From NCBI GenBank assembly GCA_963741405.1, contig CAVUHX010000008.1, forward strand, positions 1 to 64,000: a DNA stretch of 64,000 nucleotides, given 5' to 3'. This stretch comes from Roseiarcus sp963741405 (GTDB lineage Bacteria; Pseudomonadota; Alphaproteobacteria; Rhizobiales; Beijerinckiaceae). Made by a program: the position numbers and the translations under genes. Each line of letters opens with the position of its first letter. Position 1 is the stretch's first letter. The notes beneath the pieces were generated by a model. It saw nothing but the letters and a program-made list of their open reading frames with translations. It made no database searches and had not been told where the DNA came from. This document shows positions 27,668 to 37,145 of this stretch, one piece after another.

Positions 27668-28414
27668 ATGGCGCGTTCGATCAACCTCATTCTGGCCTGC
27701 GTCGCCATGCTGGCGGCGGCGGGGATCGCCAATGCCATGAAGCCACACCGTCTGATGGCGCGTTCGCATGAGGCGTTCGACATCGACGCTCACATTCCTC
27801 ACGCGTTCGGGGAATGGAAACCCGTGCCGGGCCTTCAAGCCGTGCGGCCTCCGCCGGACGGACTTGAGGCCGAGATCTACAACCAGGAGGTGTCGCGCGC
27901 CTTTGTCGACAAGGAAGGCCACGTTATCATGCTGATGATCGCCTATGGCGAAAGCCAAAGCGACCGTCTGCAACTTCATCACCCGGAGGTCTGCTATACC
28001 GCTCAAGGATTTCGTGTAACCCGGCCGGTAACCTCGCAATTCGAGTGGTCGGCTTCGGCGCCTCCCATTGTGTTGACGCGCCTAGTTGCGACCCGCGAGG
28101 AACGCACCGAGCCCATAAGCTACTGGATGCGAATCGGGTACGACGTCACGAACAGCAATTTTGCGCGCAACGCGCTCAAGCTGGAGTACGGCCTGAGGGG
28201 GTGGATTCCGGACGGCGTGCTGTTCCGCGTCTCGACGCTGAACGTAGCGCCCGAGGCGAGCTTCAAGATCCAAGACCAGTTCATCCGGGACCTGCTGAAT
28301 GCCGTGCCGGCTGACACCCGGACATTCATGGTCGGGGATCCCGCCAAGGCCCTTCTTCCCGCGCGGTCTATGGCGAGGAACCAGGGGGCTCGACAAACCT
28401 ACGCCGTCGAATAG
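27668..28414 (+). CDS. EpsI-family exosortase-associated protein (DUF3485)
   Basis: A 248-residue protein with an N-terminal signal/membrane segment (INLILACVAMLAAAGIANA) and the family hallmark HHPEVCYTAQGF around residue 105. YWMRIGYDV and a late RDLLNAVPADTR follow. EpsI proteins accompany exosortases in exopolysaccharide and protein-sorting loci and are thought to be periplasmic. ATG at 27668 has GGAGGG five bases ahead. No exosortase or polysaccharide gene is nearby, so it appears orphaned; it is next to IS-rich DNA. Confidence 0.8.
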   Translation: MARSINLILACVAMLAAAGIANAMKPHRLMARSHEAFDIDAHIPHAFGEWKPVPGLQAVRPPPDGLEAEIYNQEVSRAFVDKEGHVIMLMIAYGESQSDRLQLHHPEVCYTAQGFRVTRPVTSQFEWSASAPPIVLTRLVATREERTEPISYWMRIGYDVTNSNFARNALKLEYGLRGWIPDGVLFRVSTLNVAPEASFKIQDQFIRDLLNAVPADTRTFMVGDPAKALLPARSMARNQGARQTYAVE

Positions 28415-28639
28415 GTCAACCGCTCCGGCGCGGTTTCTTTCCCAACTGCCGGTTGAAGGCTCTTGACCGCAAGTCGTATAGCGGGCTCGGCTTCGCAGGG
28501 GGCGAGAGCGGATTCTGAGCGCAACGACCGCCAAAGGAGCCGAGGCGCAACTGGCCGCGCTCCGCTTGCCTCGATTAGATTCTTACCTGAGGGATCATAG
28601 ACAAGACGAGTCGAACATTGTCATTGAGGCGCGGCGGGA

Positions 28640-30257
28640 TCAAGCTGCAGCCGAGAGATCGACGACGGGTTGGATGGCGGCGTCGGCGCGGTGATAGGCG
28701 GCTTCGAGCCGGCTGTTGGGGCGGTGCTGCGGGTCTGGCTGGTGATGGAAGCGGCTGTTGGCGAGCGGCCCGCAGAGGCGCTTGTGGAAGAGCAGGAAGA
28801 GCAGGGCCACCTGGACGCCTTTTTGGGTGAGGCGGTCGGCGTAGCGTGAGCCGTCGCGCTCAATCAGGCCACGCCCTTTGAGCTTGCGCAGGTCGTAGCG
28901 CAGCTGGTTGAGGCCGTAAGTCTTCTCTGAGAGATCAGAGGTGGTGAGGACGGCGTGGTGGATTTGCCGGGCCGTCCAGCCGCCGACCGGGGGGTCGCCG
29001 TGGAGGAGAACCTCGAACAGGCGGATGACGCGCGCCTTGTGGATCTTGAGACCGGGATAACGGACGGCGCCGACGGTGATCGGGTGGGCAAGGCGCTGGA
29101 GGAGGGGAAAGTCGACATGCACGTTGAGCCCCTCGGCCTGGAAGGCGGCGAAGCGATCCGTGATCGCCTGGGGGTGGTCCGCACGGCATCCAGATGGTCG
29201 AGCCCCTTGCGCAGGCCGAAGTCGGTGAGATTGTTGGAGACCAATTCGTTGCGCAGAAAGGTCCGGAACTTCTCATACTGTTTGAGGAAGCCGCACTTGA
29301 AGTAGGCGCGGAAGACATGATGGCCGTGCTCGATCTGGTCGATGACCGTGGCCAGCTTGCCATGCATCCGGCGACTGACCCGCTTGCCGAAGATCGTGGC
29401 GATCTTGTCAGCGCTGAGCCGCCACAGGCCGAGTTCGCAGCTGCGCTCGAACAGCTTGTGGATGGGAAAGTGGCGCTTGAAGATGAAGTTGCGGCAGTAC
29501 TCGATCTGGGAGATGGCGTAGAGGCGTGACAGGTTGAGCCTGGCGCGCTCCTTCTTGGAGAATTTCGGTCCGAGGATCAGGGTCCAGTAGTCGAGGCGCC
29601 GGCGGATGATCTCCGGGCTCAGCCGGTCGGCCGCCGCCTGCAGCGCCGCGACGTCGTCGACGGCGAGGAAAGCGTTGTCATCCTTGCGGAAGCCGATCCC
29701 CGCCCGCCTCAGCTCCTGCTCGATGAAGCTGTGGCCGTTGAGATAATCGGTGGTCTGAAAGGGGAAGAAGGAAGCCACCCGCACAACCATCGGTCCGAGC
29801 GCCTCGTCGCGGACATAGAAGTCGTAATGCGTGAAGCGGCTGCGCTGGTGCCGACGATGCGGTAGCGCGGGTCCTTGGCCGGGTCCTTCGGCGGGCTGAT
29901 GCGGAAGGTCGGCCCTTGCTCCATGCTCTTGAAGATGAAGTAGACGCCGTACGCGTCGCGCCGCGCCATGCGGCGCAGCCACGGCGGCACGTGGTCCTCC
30001 TTGCGCACCCCCTTCTCGGCCCATTCGATCGGGATCGCGTGATTGCGCGCGTAGGCTTCCACCCAATTCTGGTAATCGGCCGTCCGCTGGCTCAGCGCCT
30101 CCTTGCTGACCTCCGCCACCCCGACGATCTCACGGAAGAAGTGGACGACCAGCTCGGGCCGCGACAGCGCCGTCAGATAGCCGTGAATGACAATCCGATC
30201 GAAGCAGTGATAGACGAAGACCAAGAACTCGCCGAACAGCTTGGTGAAGACGTCCAT
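28640..30257 (-). pseudogene. Unrecognised about 540-aa protein, two frameshifts
   Basis: Reads MDVFTKLFGEFLVFVYHCFDRIVIHGYL in the first frame, RFTHYDFYVRDEALGPMVVRV to DFGLRKGLDHLDAV in the second and DFPLLQRLAHPITVGAVRYPG to the stop in the third. Shifts lie near 29845 and 29180. Its N-terminus starts FHRIVIHGYL-like proteins that I recall as a widespread, unassigned family. The middle is basic with KKERARLNLSRLYAISQIEYCRNFIFKRHFPIHKLFERS, and the C-terminal third resembles a winged-helix (RQIHHAVLTTSDLSEKTYGLNQLRYDLRKLKGRGLI). I do not recognise a catalytic motif. It is divergent from a small gene 47 bases away and might be part of a mobile unit. Confidence 0.6.
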
Positions 30258-30304
30258 CGCTTCGCCTCCCGCAACGGTCGATCCAAACCAGATCGGGCAA
30301 AGCT

Positions 30305-30655
30305 ATGCGCAACCGCCCTCGGCTTCGACTCGCCGCCGAGATTCGCTCCATCCAGCGACGGGCCGCCGCTCACGACGGACGCGTCGTCACCGTCGACCAG
30401 CTCGTCCTGTTCTCGACCGAAACAGGCGATGCCTGGCTCCTCGACCCCTCCCATCACCTCGCCGCTCGCCTCGCCCGCGGCGGCGATCCGCAATCCATCG
30501 CCTTTGAGGAAACCGACACCAGCTTCCAAATCGCCTGGACCGGCAACTATCGCCTCGACGGACCGGCCTTCGTCTACACCGATCGCCACAGCCGCCGCCT
30601 CTCCACCATAATCGGTTATCCGACGCACCTCCTTGCCGCCGCTGAGCGGCGCTGA
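30305..30655 (+). CDS. Hypothetical protein, divergent partner of the 28640-30257 gene
   Basis: A 116-residue soluble protein: IRSIQRRAAAHDGRVVTVDQLVLFSTETGDAWLLDPSHHLAARLAR, then ETDTSFQIAWTGNYRLDG and IGYPTHLL. No known domain recognised. Only 47 bases separate its start from the divergent gene, so the promoters must overlap; the two probably form a unit. It ends 21 bases before the IS5 element. Confidence 0.6.
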   Translation: MRNRPRLRLAAEIRSIQRRAAAHDGRVVTVDQLVLFSTETGDAWLLDPSHHLAARLARGGDPQSIAFEETDTSFQIAWTGNYRLDGPAFVYTDRHSRRLSTIIGYPTHLLAAAERR

Positions 30656-30676
30656 AATTTCAAATATGTTTGGCTA

Positions 30677-31572
30677 GGGCCTGTCTTCAGTTGATGAGAA
30701 TGGCGGCGCAGACGAGCTGAACGCCGGCGAGGAAAATCTTGGCGAGCTCGTCGTAACGCGTGGCGATGGCGCGGAAATGCTTGAGCCTGTTGAAGAAACG
30801 CTCAATGAGATTGCGTTCGCAGTAGAGGGCGAAGTCGCACGGGCGCGGGGTCTTTTGGTTGGATTTGGATGGGATGACTGGGACGACCGCTCGATCGTTG
30901 AGGGCGCCGATGAAGGCATCGGCGTCGAAAGCCTTGTCGGCGATCAGAGCGCCGGGATCGACGGCTTCGATGAGAGATTCAGCGCAAGTCAGATCGTGAT
31001 CCTGGCCCGGGCTGAGCATCACCTCGACAGGATTGCCGAGGGCATCGACGAGCGCGTGTATCTTGGTGGTCAATCCGCCGCGGGATCGGCCGATGGCTTG
31101 CGCACCGTCTTTTTTCTTGGCGCCGGCGCTATGCTGGTGACCGCGCACGATGGTGGCGTCGATCATCATGTACTCGTTGTCGTGATCGCTGGCCAAGAGC
31201 CTGAAAACCCGCTCGAAAACGCCGCTCTTGGCCCATCGGTTGAAACGCTGATAGACGATCTTCCAGTCGCCAAAGCGCTCGGGCAGATCGCGCCACGGGA
31301 CGCCGGCGCGAAACCTGAAGAGAACGGCTTCGACGAACAGGCGATTGTCCGCCGCCGTGCCGCCCACATGGCCTTCACGGCCCGGCAGAATGTCTTTGAT
31401 CCGATCCCACTGGTCGTCGCGCAGTGCATATCGTCGCATCGGTCAGCCCCTCCTCGGGCCGACCACTCACGAGTCAGACATTTGCTGATTCGGGAATCCC
31501 TTGCGTATCCAAAACACCAAACGTTCTGCGTCCGATTCCACTCCGTTCTCACGTCAACTGAAGACAGGCCCT
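30677..31572 (-). mobile_element. IS5-family insertion sequence, 896 bp
   Basis: Terminal inverted repeats GGGCCTGTCTTCAGTTGA at 30677-30694 and its complement ending at 31572, flanked by the dinucleotide TA on each side (30675-30676, 31573-31574). The interior arms also share TGAGAA. One intact transposase on the minus strand. An IS1634 copy later inserted against its right end. Confidence 0.9.
30687..31439 (-). CDS. IS5-family transposase
   Basis: A 250-residue single-frame DDE transposase: the N-terminal DUF4096-type domain MRRYALRDDQWDRIKDILPG, RFRAGVPWRDLPERFG, then MMIDATIVRGHQH (first Asp), ALIADKAFDADAF (second Asp) and RNLIERFFNRLKHFRAIATRYDE (Glu). No frameshift is needed, unlike the two-frame IS5 relatives. 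Catalytic residues are complete, so the element may be mobile. Confidence 0.93.
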   Translation of the reverse strand: MRRYALRDDQWDRIKDILPGREGHVGGTAADNRLFVEAVLFRFRAGVPWRDLPERFGDWKIVYQRFNRWAKSGVFERVFRLLASDHDNEYMMIDATIVRGHQHSAGAKKKDGAQAIGRSRGGLTTKIHALVDALGNPVEVMLSPGQDHDLTCAESLIEAVDPGALIADKAFDADAFIGALNDRAVVPVIPSKSNQKTPRPCDFALYCERNLIERFFNRLKHFRAIATRYDELAKIFLAGVQLVCAAILIN

Positions 31573-31576
31573 AGAC

Positions 31577-33537
31577 GGAGCTTCTTTCTTTCGCGAGGGT
31601 CAAGCCTCTGATTTTGCGCATATTTGGGGTTGCGAGGGGTGAAAATGTAGCCATGTAAATCAGATATTTTTGTTGATTGTGCGACGCGCATCCGCTATCC
31701 TACGCCCATGTACATCGAGACCGTCCCCAACCGCGGCTCCCCGCCCGCGATCCTGCTGCGCGAGAGCTACCGGGACGGCAAGACCGTGCGAAAGCGCACG
31801 CTGCTCAACCTCTCCCATTGGCCGGCCGAGCACGTCGAGGGGCTGCGCGGCGTCCTCAAGGGCGGGGTCGTGATGCCGCCGGGCGAACAGCCCTTCGTCA
31901 TCGAGCGTTCGCTGCCGCATGGCCATGTCGCAGCCGTCCTGGGCGCGACGCGCGCGATCGGCCTCGACAAAATCATCGGTCCCAAGGCCACGCGCGAGAC
32001 CGACCCCGAGAGCTGTCGACCGGTCGACCTCGTCCTGGCCATGATCGTCAGCCGCATCATCGCCCCGGCCTCCAAGCTCGCCACAGCCAGGGCGCTCGAT
32101 CCCGCCACCGCCGCCTCGAGCCTCGGCGTCGAGCTGGCCTTGGGCGACGTCCGCGAGGACGAGTTCTACGCTGCGCTCGACTGGCTCCTCGAACGCCAGG
32201 GTCCGATCGAGACCGCGCTGGCAAAGCGCCACCTGAAGGGCGGGACGCTGGTGCTCTACGACGTCTCGTCGAGCTATGTCGAAGGCCGCTGCTGCCCCTT
32301 GGCCAAACGCGGCTACAACCGCGACGGCAAGAAGGGGAAGTTGCAGATCGTCTATGGCCTTCTGTGCGCGCCCGACGGCTGTCCCGTCGCCATCGAGGTG
32401 TTCGAAGGCAACACCGGCGATCCCATGACGCTCGCCGATCAGGTTTCGAAGCTGAAGCGCCGCTTCGCCATCGACCACGTCGTGCTGGTCGGCGATCGCG
32501 GCATGATCACCCAGGCGCGCATCGACGAGGATCTGCGCCCCGCCGGGCTCGACTGGATCACCGCCTTGCGCGCGCCTGCGCTCAAGGAGCTGGTCGGCGG
32601 CGGACATTTGCAGATGTCGCTGTTCGACGAGCGCGACATGGCGGCGATCACGTCGCCCGAGTTTCCCGGCGAGCGGCTGATCGTCTGCCGCAACCCGGAT
32701 CTCGCGCGCGAGCGCGCCCGCAAGCGCGAGGACCTCCTCGCCGCCACCGAGCGGGATCTCGCCAAGACCGTCGCCAGCGTGGCGCGCAAGACCCGTCCCT
32801 TGCGCGGCGCGGCCGAGATCGGCATCGCGGTCGGCGCCGTGCTCGGCAGGCACAAGATGGCCAAGCATTTCGAGCTGACGATCGCCGACGACCGGTTCGC
32901 CTTCGCCCGAAAGCGCGAGCAGATCGCGCAGGAAGCCGCGCTCGACGGCCTCTACGCCGTGCGCACCAGCCTGCCCGAAGAGACCCTCGCCGACAACACC
33001 GCGGTCAAGACGTACAAATCCTTGGCCATGGTGGAACGCGCCTTTCGCTGCCTGAAGACGGTCGACCTGCATGTCCGGCCGATCTACCATTGGCTGGAGG
33101 ATCGGGTCCGCGCCCACGTGTTCCTGTGCATGCTGGCCTATTACGTCGAGTGGCATATGCGCGAGCGCCTGGCGCCGATGCTCTACGACGACGACGACAA
33201 GGCCGCCGCCGAGGCCCTGCGCGAGAGCCCGGTCGCCAAGGCGCAGCGCTCCCCCGCCGCCCTCGCCAAGAGCGCCACGGGCCGCGCCGTCGACGGCGCC
33301 CCGGTCCACTCCTTCCAGACCCTGCTCGCCGACCTCGCGACCCTCGCGCGCAACACCGTCGTGACCGCGAACGCGCCGGACCGCCCCTTCACCATCCTCA
33401 CCCGCCCGACTCCGATCCAGCAAAAGGCCTTCGACCTCCTGGGATTCCCCATCGCCTGTACCCAGTAGCAGCGACCCCGGAGCCGCTCGCCGTGAGCGAG
33501 ATCAATGACTTACGCTTCGTGAAAGAAAGAAGCTCGG
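31577..33537 (+). mobile_element. IS1634-family insertion sequence, copy 1
   Basis: Ends CGGAGCTTCTTTCTTTCGCG and, reverse-complemented, CCGAGCTTCTTTCTTTCACG. Six-base target repeat CCTAGA on both sides (31571-31576 and 33538-33543). The left target copy uses the last two bases of the IS5 element, so this insertion is the younger. Copy 2 at 47026-48987 appears the same in all coding sequence; the left non-coding end differs in length by one base. Confidence 0.92.
31708..33468 (+). CDS. IS1634-family transposase, copy 1
   Basis: A 586-residue IS4-superfamily DDE transposase. TLVLYDVSSSYVEG supplies the first Asp, VVLVGDRGMIT the second, and YKSLAMVERAFRCLKTVDLHVRPIYHW the Glu region, with a beta-strand insertion between (PALKELVGGGHLQMSLFDE). 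The ATG at 31708 is the natural start. The protein is the same as that from 47158-48918. Intact and possibly active. Confidence 0.95.
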   Translation: MYIETVPNRGSPPAILLRESYRDGKTVRKRTLLNLSHWPAEHVEGLRGVLKGGVVMPPGEQPFVIERSLPHGHVAAVLGATRAIGLDKIIGPKATRETDPESCRPVDLVLAMIVSRIIAPASKLATARALDPATAASSLGVELALGDVREDEFYAALDWLLERQGPIETALAKRHLKGGTLVLYDVSSSYVEGRCCPLAKRGYNRDGKKGKLQIVYGLLCAPDGCPVAIEVFEGNTGDPMTLADQVSKLKRRFAIDHVVLVGDRGMITQARIDEDLRPAGLDWITALRAPALKELVGGGHLQMSLFDERDMAAITSPEFPGERLIVCRNPDLARERARKREDLLAATERDLAKTVASVARKTRPLRGAAEIGIAVGAVLGRHKMAKHFELTIADDRFAFARKREQIAQEAALDGLYAVRTSLPEETLADNTAVKTYKSLAMVERAFRCLKTVDLHVRPIYHWLEDRVRAHVFLCMLAYYVEWHMRERLAPMLYDDDDKAAAEALRESPVAKAQRSPAALAKSATGRAVDGAPVHSFQTLLADLATLARNTVVTANAPDRPFTILTRPTPIQQKAFDLLGFPIACTQ

Positions 33538-33575
33538 CCTAGAGTACGATCCGCCCGAAACGCCGGGCGCGTCGG

Positions 33576-34883
33576 TCACGCCCGGCGGTTGAATTCCTTC
33601 ACCGCATCGAACATGGCGGCCATGTTTTCGACCGGCGTGCCGGCCTGGACGTTGTGGATCGCGTCGAACACGAAGCCGCCGCCCTCCGAGAAGATTTCGC
33701 AGCGCTGCAGCACCTCGGCGCGCACTTCGGCCGGCGTGCCGAACGGCAAGGTCTGCTGGGTGTCGACCCCGCCGCCCCAGAAAACGAGGCGGCCCTTGTA
33801 TTTGTCCTTGAGGAACTTCGGGTCCATGCCCTTCGCCGAGCACTGCACCGGATTGATGATGTCGATACCGGCGTCGATCATCGACTCGAAGAAGCGCTCG
33901 GACGCGCCGCAGGAATGCTTGAAGACCTTCCAGGTCGTGTTCTTGTGGATCCAGTGGCAGAGCTCGGCGTAGTGCGGCTTCCACAAGGAGTCGAACGTTT
34001 TCGTCGAGCAGAAGGTCGACGTCTGGGTGCCGAAATCGGTGCCGCAGAGAAAGATCACGTCGATCGCATCGCCGACGCGGGCGTGAATCTTCGCCATGTT
34101 GTCGATGCCGACCGCGACCTGGCGTTCGAAGATCTTGTGCACGACCTCCGGATGGCTCGCCGTCAGCATGTACCATTCGGCGACGTCGCGCACGCCTTTT
34201 GGGTCGGGGAGGTCGGGGCCCGGGACGAAAGCGATGTCGCCGAGCGCCGTGTTCACCAGCGAGGCGAAAACGGCGTAGTCGCCGGCGCCGACCGCGCGGG
34301 CGTCTTCCTCGATGCCGTCGAGCTGCGCGTCGGTCAGCGGCGTATACTGCTCGGCGTTGTCCTCGGGGTTGAGGTGGTCGAGATCAATCGGCTTCTGGCG
34401 GATGATCGAATCGAAGAAGAACCCGTCCTTCGGCATATGCCCGCTCGGCGGCGCGCTCGTGTCGCCCTTGGGGTAGATCAGCGTGCCGCCCTTCTCCGGC
34501 TCGACGCTGACCCGGAACCCGTCCGGCACCAGCACCTCAAGGCCGTTGAAGGTCCAGGGCCTCCAGTCGCGGTTGTCGAAGCCGAACATGTTGGTGCGGC
34601 CCATCAGCGGCGTGACGTCGATCCCGATCGCCTCCTTGAGGTCGTCTTCGACGAGGCCGAGCATCTGATAGGGCTCGCACACCTTCACCGGCCGCTTTTC
34701 GAGGCCGTAATGGTCCCTCAGCCTGGCGACGCAGCTGACATGGATGCCGGTCACCGCCGACCCGCCGAAGTCCATCGGCACGCGATCCGGCGTCCGATGG
34801 TTGATCGCGTCGAGCACCCGCTTGCGTCTCGGTCCGATCTTTTTCTCGCCGTCCATCGCCGTCTTCCCCGCCGCCGCGCGCAT
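33576..34883 (-). CDS. Uroporphyrinogen decarboxylase-like corrinoid methyltransferase (MtaA/CmuA-type family)
   Basis: A 435-residue UroD-family barrel: RKRVLDAINHRTPDRVPMDFGGS at the N-terminus, then KVFKHSCGASERFFESMIDAGIDIINPVQ and GGGFVFDAIHNVQAGTPVEN. The KHSCGA and NPVQ segments are the zinc-methyltransferase version of the UroD fold, not heme-biosynthetic HemE. The start lies one base beyond the stop of the corrinoid protein gene, so the two form a methyl-transfer pair. It probably moves a methyl group between a substrate or cofactor and the cobalamin protein. Substrate unknown. Confidence 0.82.
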   Translation of the reverse strand: MRAAAGKTAMDGEKKIGPRRKRVLDAINHRTPDRVPMDFGGSAVTGIHVSCVARLRDHYGLEKRPVKVCEPYQMLGLVEDDLKEAIGIDVTPLMGRTNMFGFDNRDWRPWTFNGLEVLVPDGFRVSVEPEKGGTLIYPKGDTSAPPSGHMPKDGFFFDSIIRQKPIDLDHLNPEDNAEQYTPLTDAQLDGIEEDARAVGAGDYAVFASLVNTALGDIAFVPGPDLPDPKGVRDVAEWYMLTASHPEVVHKIFERQVAVGIDNMAKIHARVGDAIDVIFLCGTDFGTQTSTFCSTKTFDSLWKPHYAELCHWIHKNTTWKVFKHSCGASERFFESMIDAGIDIINPVQCSAKGMDPKFLKDKYKGRLVFWGGGVDTQQTLPFGTPAEVRAEVLQRCEIFSEGGGFVFDAIHNVQAGTPVENMAAMFDAVKEFNRRA

Positions 34884-34884
34884 G

Positions 34885-35529
34885 TCAGTTCGAAAGCCCC
34901 ACCTGCCGGCGCGCCAGCGCGACCGCGTCCGTCGCCGACGCGCCGTAGCCGTCGGCGCCGATCTCCATCGCGTATTTCTCGTTGAGCGGCGCGCCGCCGA
35001 CCAGAATCTTGACGTCCCGCCGCAGGCCCGCCTCCCGGATCGCCTCGATCGTCGACCTCATCGACGTCATGGTCACGGTGAGCAGCGCCGACAGGCAGAC
35101 GATCTCGGGCTTGTGCTCGCGGATCGCCTCGACGAATTTCTGCGGCGTCACGTCGGCGCCGAGGTCGATCACCTTGAAGCCCGCGCCCTCCAGCATCGAG
35201 ATGACGAGGTTCTTGCCGATGTCGTGCAGGTCGCCCTTGACCGCGCCCGCGACCACCACGCCGGCGGGCTTGGCGCCGGAGGCCGCGAGCAGCGGGCGCA
35301 ACGGCTCCATCGCCGCCTTCATCGCCCGGCCGGCCAGCATCAGCTCGGGAACGAAGTACTCTTCCTCCTGGAACAGCTTGCCGACTTCGTCCATCGCCGG
35401 GATCATGGTCTCGGAAATCAGCGCGACCGGTCCGGCGCCGGCCTTGAGCTCCTCCTCGACGATCGATTGCGCAAGTTGGGCCTTGCCATCCACGATCGCG
35501 TCGAACAGCCTCTGAGACAACGCCATCAT
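34885..35529 (-). CDS. Corrinoid (B12-binding) methyl-carrier protein
   Basis: A 214-residue protein with an N-terminal helical cap (SQRLFDAIVDGKAQLAQSIVEEELKAG) and a C-terminal B12 domain. The cobalt-ligand motif is KGDLHDIGKNLV with Asp100-x-His102-x-x-Gly105, followed by DLGADVTPQKFVEA and the late VGGAPLNEKYA. This is the MtaC/MtmC/MetH-type carrier. GGAAGGGGAG precedes the ATG at 35529. It is followed directly by the UroD-like methyltransferase. No reactivating ATPase (RamA-like) is in view. Confidence 0.9.
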   Translation of the reverse strand: MMALSQRLFDAIVDGKAQLAQSIVEEELKAGAGPVALISETMIPAMDEVGKLFQEEEYFVPELMLAGRAMKAAMEPLRPLLAASGAKPAGVVVAGAVKGDLHDIGKNLVISMLEGAGFKVIDLGADVTPQKFVEAIREHKPEIVCLSALLTVTMTSMRSTIEAIREAGLRRDVKILVGGAPLNEKYAMEIGADGYGASATDAVALARRQVGLSN

Positions 35530-35624
35530 GCTCCCCTTCCGCCGCTGTAAGATCTCGATATTTTTGCTGCTAGCATACGAGAAGACGGCAGGACTTGATC
35601 TCTGTCAATCGGGCATGGCCCGCG

Positions 35625-37136
35625 TCAAAGCGTCGCCCAGAAGGGGCTCAGGGCCTCTCGCAGCGCGTTGAACGCGCCGCGGCGGCGGGTCAGGATTTGC
35701 GACAGGCCGGGATCGGGCTCGATGCGCTTGCTCACGCGGGTCATCGCCGCGACCGCTGTCTCGAGGTCGGGATGAAGTCCGACCCCGACCGAAGCGACGA
35801 TCGCCGCCCCCAGCGCGCCGAGCTCGGCGACGGAGGAGAGTTCGAGCGGCAAGTCGATGGCCGACGCGAAGATGTCGAGCCACGGGCGGCTGCGGGCCGC
35901 CCCGCCGGCGAAGCGCGCGGCGCGCGGCCTTGCCCGGCCGGCGAGCAGGTGATCGATATGGCTGCGATGCTCGAAGGCCACGCCCTCGTACACGGCGCGG
36001 ACCATTTCCGGCAGGCCGTGCCATGACGCGAGCCCGATGAAGCACGCCCGCGCCTCGGCCTGCTCGAGCCGCCCGTTCAGGTAGGGCAGGAAATAGGGAA
36101 TGTCGCCGTCCGCCGGAGCGCGCTTGACCTCCTCGTTGCAGAAGTCGAACAGCGCCTCGCGGCCCCGGCGGCTCATGTCGGCGCGGCCGATGACCGAATC
36201 GACCAGCCATTCGAAAGCGCTGGCCGAGGTCGGGCCCGCGTCGGTGACGATGAATTCGCCTGGCCTCGGCCCGGCGATCACCGCCGCGACCGATCCGTCC
36301 GTCGCCGGCGTCCGGGTGGCGAGCTGGTTCAAGCCCCAGGTGCCGGCGATCACGCTGATCAGGCTTTCGTCGGTCGCGCCGAGGCCGAGCGCCATTGCCG
36401 GGCCGTCGGCGTAGCCGGCCGAGACCGGCGTTCCCTCGGCGAGCCCGGTTTCGGCCGCGGCCCTCGAGGTGACCGCGCCGGCGATGGTCAGCGGCTCCAC
36501 CCCTTCGCCGAACAGCCGCGCATGGCGCGCAAGCCCGAACGCATGGAGCGCGGCGGGCGTCCAGCGGCGGAGGCGCTGGTCGGCGAGGCTCGCCGAAGAC
36601 ATGTCGCTGATCTCGAGGCCGGCCTCGCCCGTCAGGCGAAAGCGCAGATAGTCCTTGCAGAAGAGCGCCCGATCGGCGCGCTCGAGCGCCTGCGGCTCGT
36701 GCGCTTCGAGCCAGGCGATCAGGGGCAGCGGCTTGCCGGGGAATTCCGCGTTGAAAGTCAGCTCCACCGAGCGGGCCTCGGCGCCGTCGGCGCGCCAGCG
36801 CTTGACGATCGCCTGCGCGCGCTGATCGGGCGAGAGGATGGCGTTGCGGACCGGGCGACCGTCGCTGTCGACGAGAAAGAGGCCGTTGCCGTAGCCGGTC
36901 AGGCCAACGGCGACGATCGACGACGGCTCGACCTCGGAAGAGGACAGGACCTTGCGCGAAACGTCGCAGACGGCGGCCCACATGGCCTCGGGATCGCGCT
37001 CGAGAAAGCCGGGGGCCGGGTGCAGCGGCGCCATCCCCACCGCGGCGACCGCGCGCTCGGCCCCGCGCGCGTCGAACAGCGCCGCCTTGACCGCGGAGCC
37101 CCCGGCGTCGAAGGCGATGACATACGGGTCCGCCAT
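35625..37136 (-). CDS. FGGY-family carbohydrate kinase (xylulose/L-xylulose kinase-like)
   Basis: A 503-residue kinase with the two FGGY actin-like domains: IAFDAGGSAVKAALFD phosphate-1 loop, GLTGYGNGLFLVD, LFCKDYLRFRLTGE, IAGTWGLNQLATRTP and the C-terminal RFAGGAARSRPWLDIFASAIDLPLE. The general form is that of E. coli LyxK (L-xylulose kinase). It lies in one operon with the E1 genes and the PfkB kinase, and phosphorylates a sugar or polyol-derived ketose after ABC import. The exact sugar is not clear from sequence. Confidence 0.85.
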   Translation of the reverse strand: MADPYVIAFDAGGSAVKAALFDARGAERAVAAVGMAPLHPAPGFLERDPEAMWAAVCDVSRKVLSSSEVEPSSIVAVGLTGYGNGLFLVDSDGRPVRNAILSPDQRAQAIVKRWRADGAEARSVELTFNAEFPGKPLPLIAWLEAHEPQALERADRALFCKDYLRFRLTGEAGLEISDMSSASLADQRLRRWTPAALHAFGLARHARLFGEGVEPLTIAGAVTSRAAAETGLAEGTPVSAGYADGPAMALGLGATDESLISVIAGTWGLNQLATRTPATDGSVAAVIAGPRPGEFIVTDAGPTSASAFEWLVDSVIGRADMSRRGREALFDFCNEEVKRAPADGDIPYFLPYLNGRLEQAEARACFIGLASWHGLPEMVRAVYEGVAFEHRSHIDHLLAGRARPRAARFAGGAARSRPWLDIFASAIDLPLELSSVAELGALGAAIVASVGVGLHPDLETAVAAMTRVSKRIEPDPGLSQILTRRRGAFNALREALSPFWATL

Positions 37137-37145
37137 CGGCGCCGC

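Noticed and set aside
27341..28039. N-terminal extension of the 25838-27340 PLP enzyme to 733 residues
   Set aside because: The extension overlaps the EpsI gene on the opposite strand and has no protein-like pattern; the family begins at MARLGLETS.
31660..33423. Long antisense frames (over 580 codons) inside both IS1634 transposase genes
   Set aside because: They mirror the GC-rich codon pattern of the true transposase and have no recognisable domain; the plus-strand protein has all DDE motifs.
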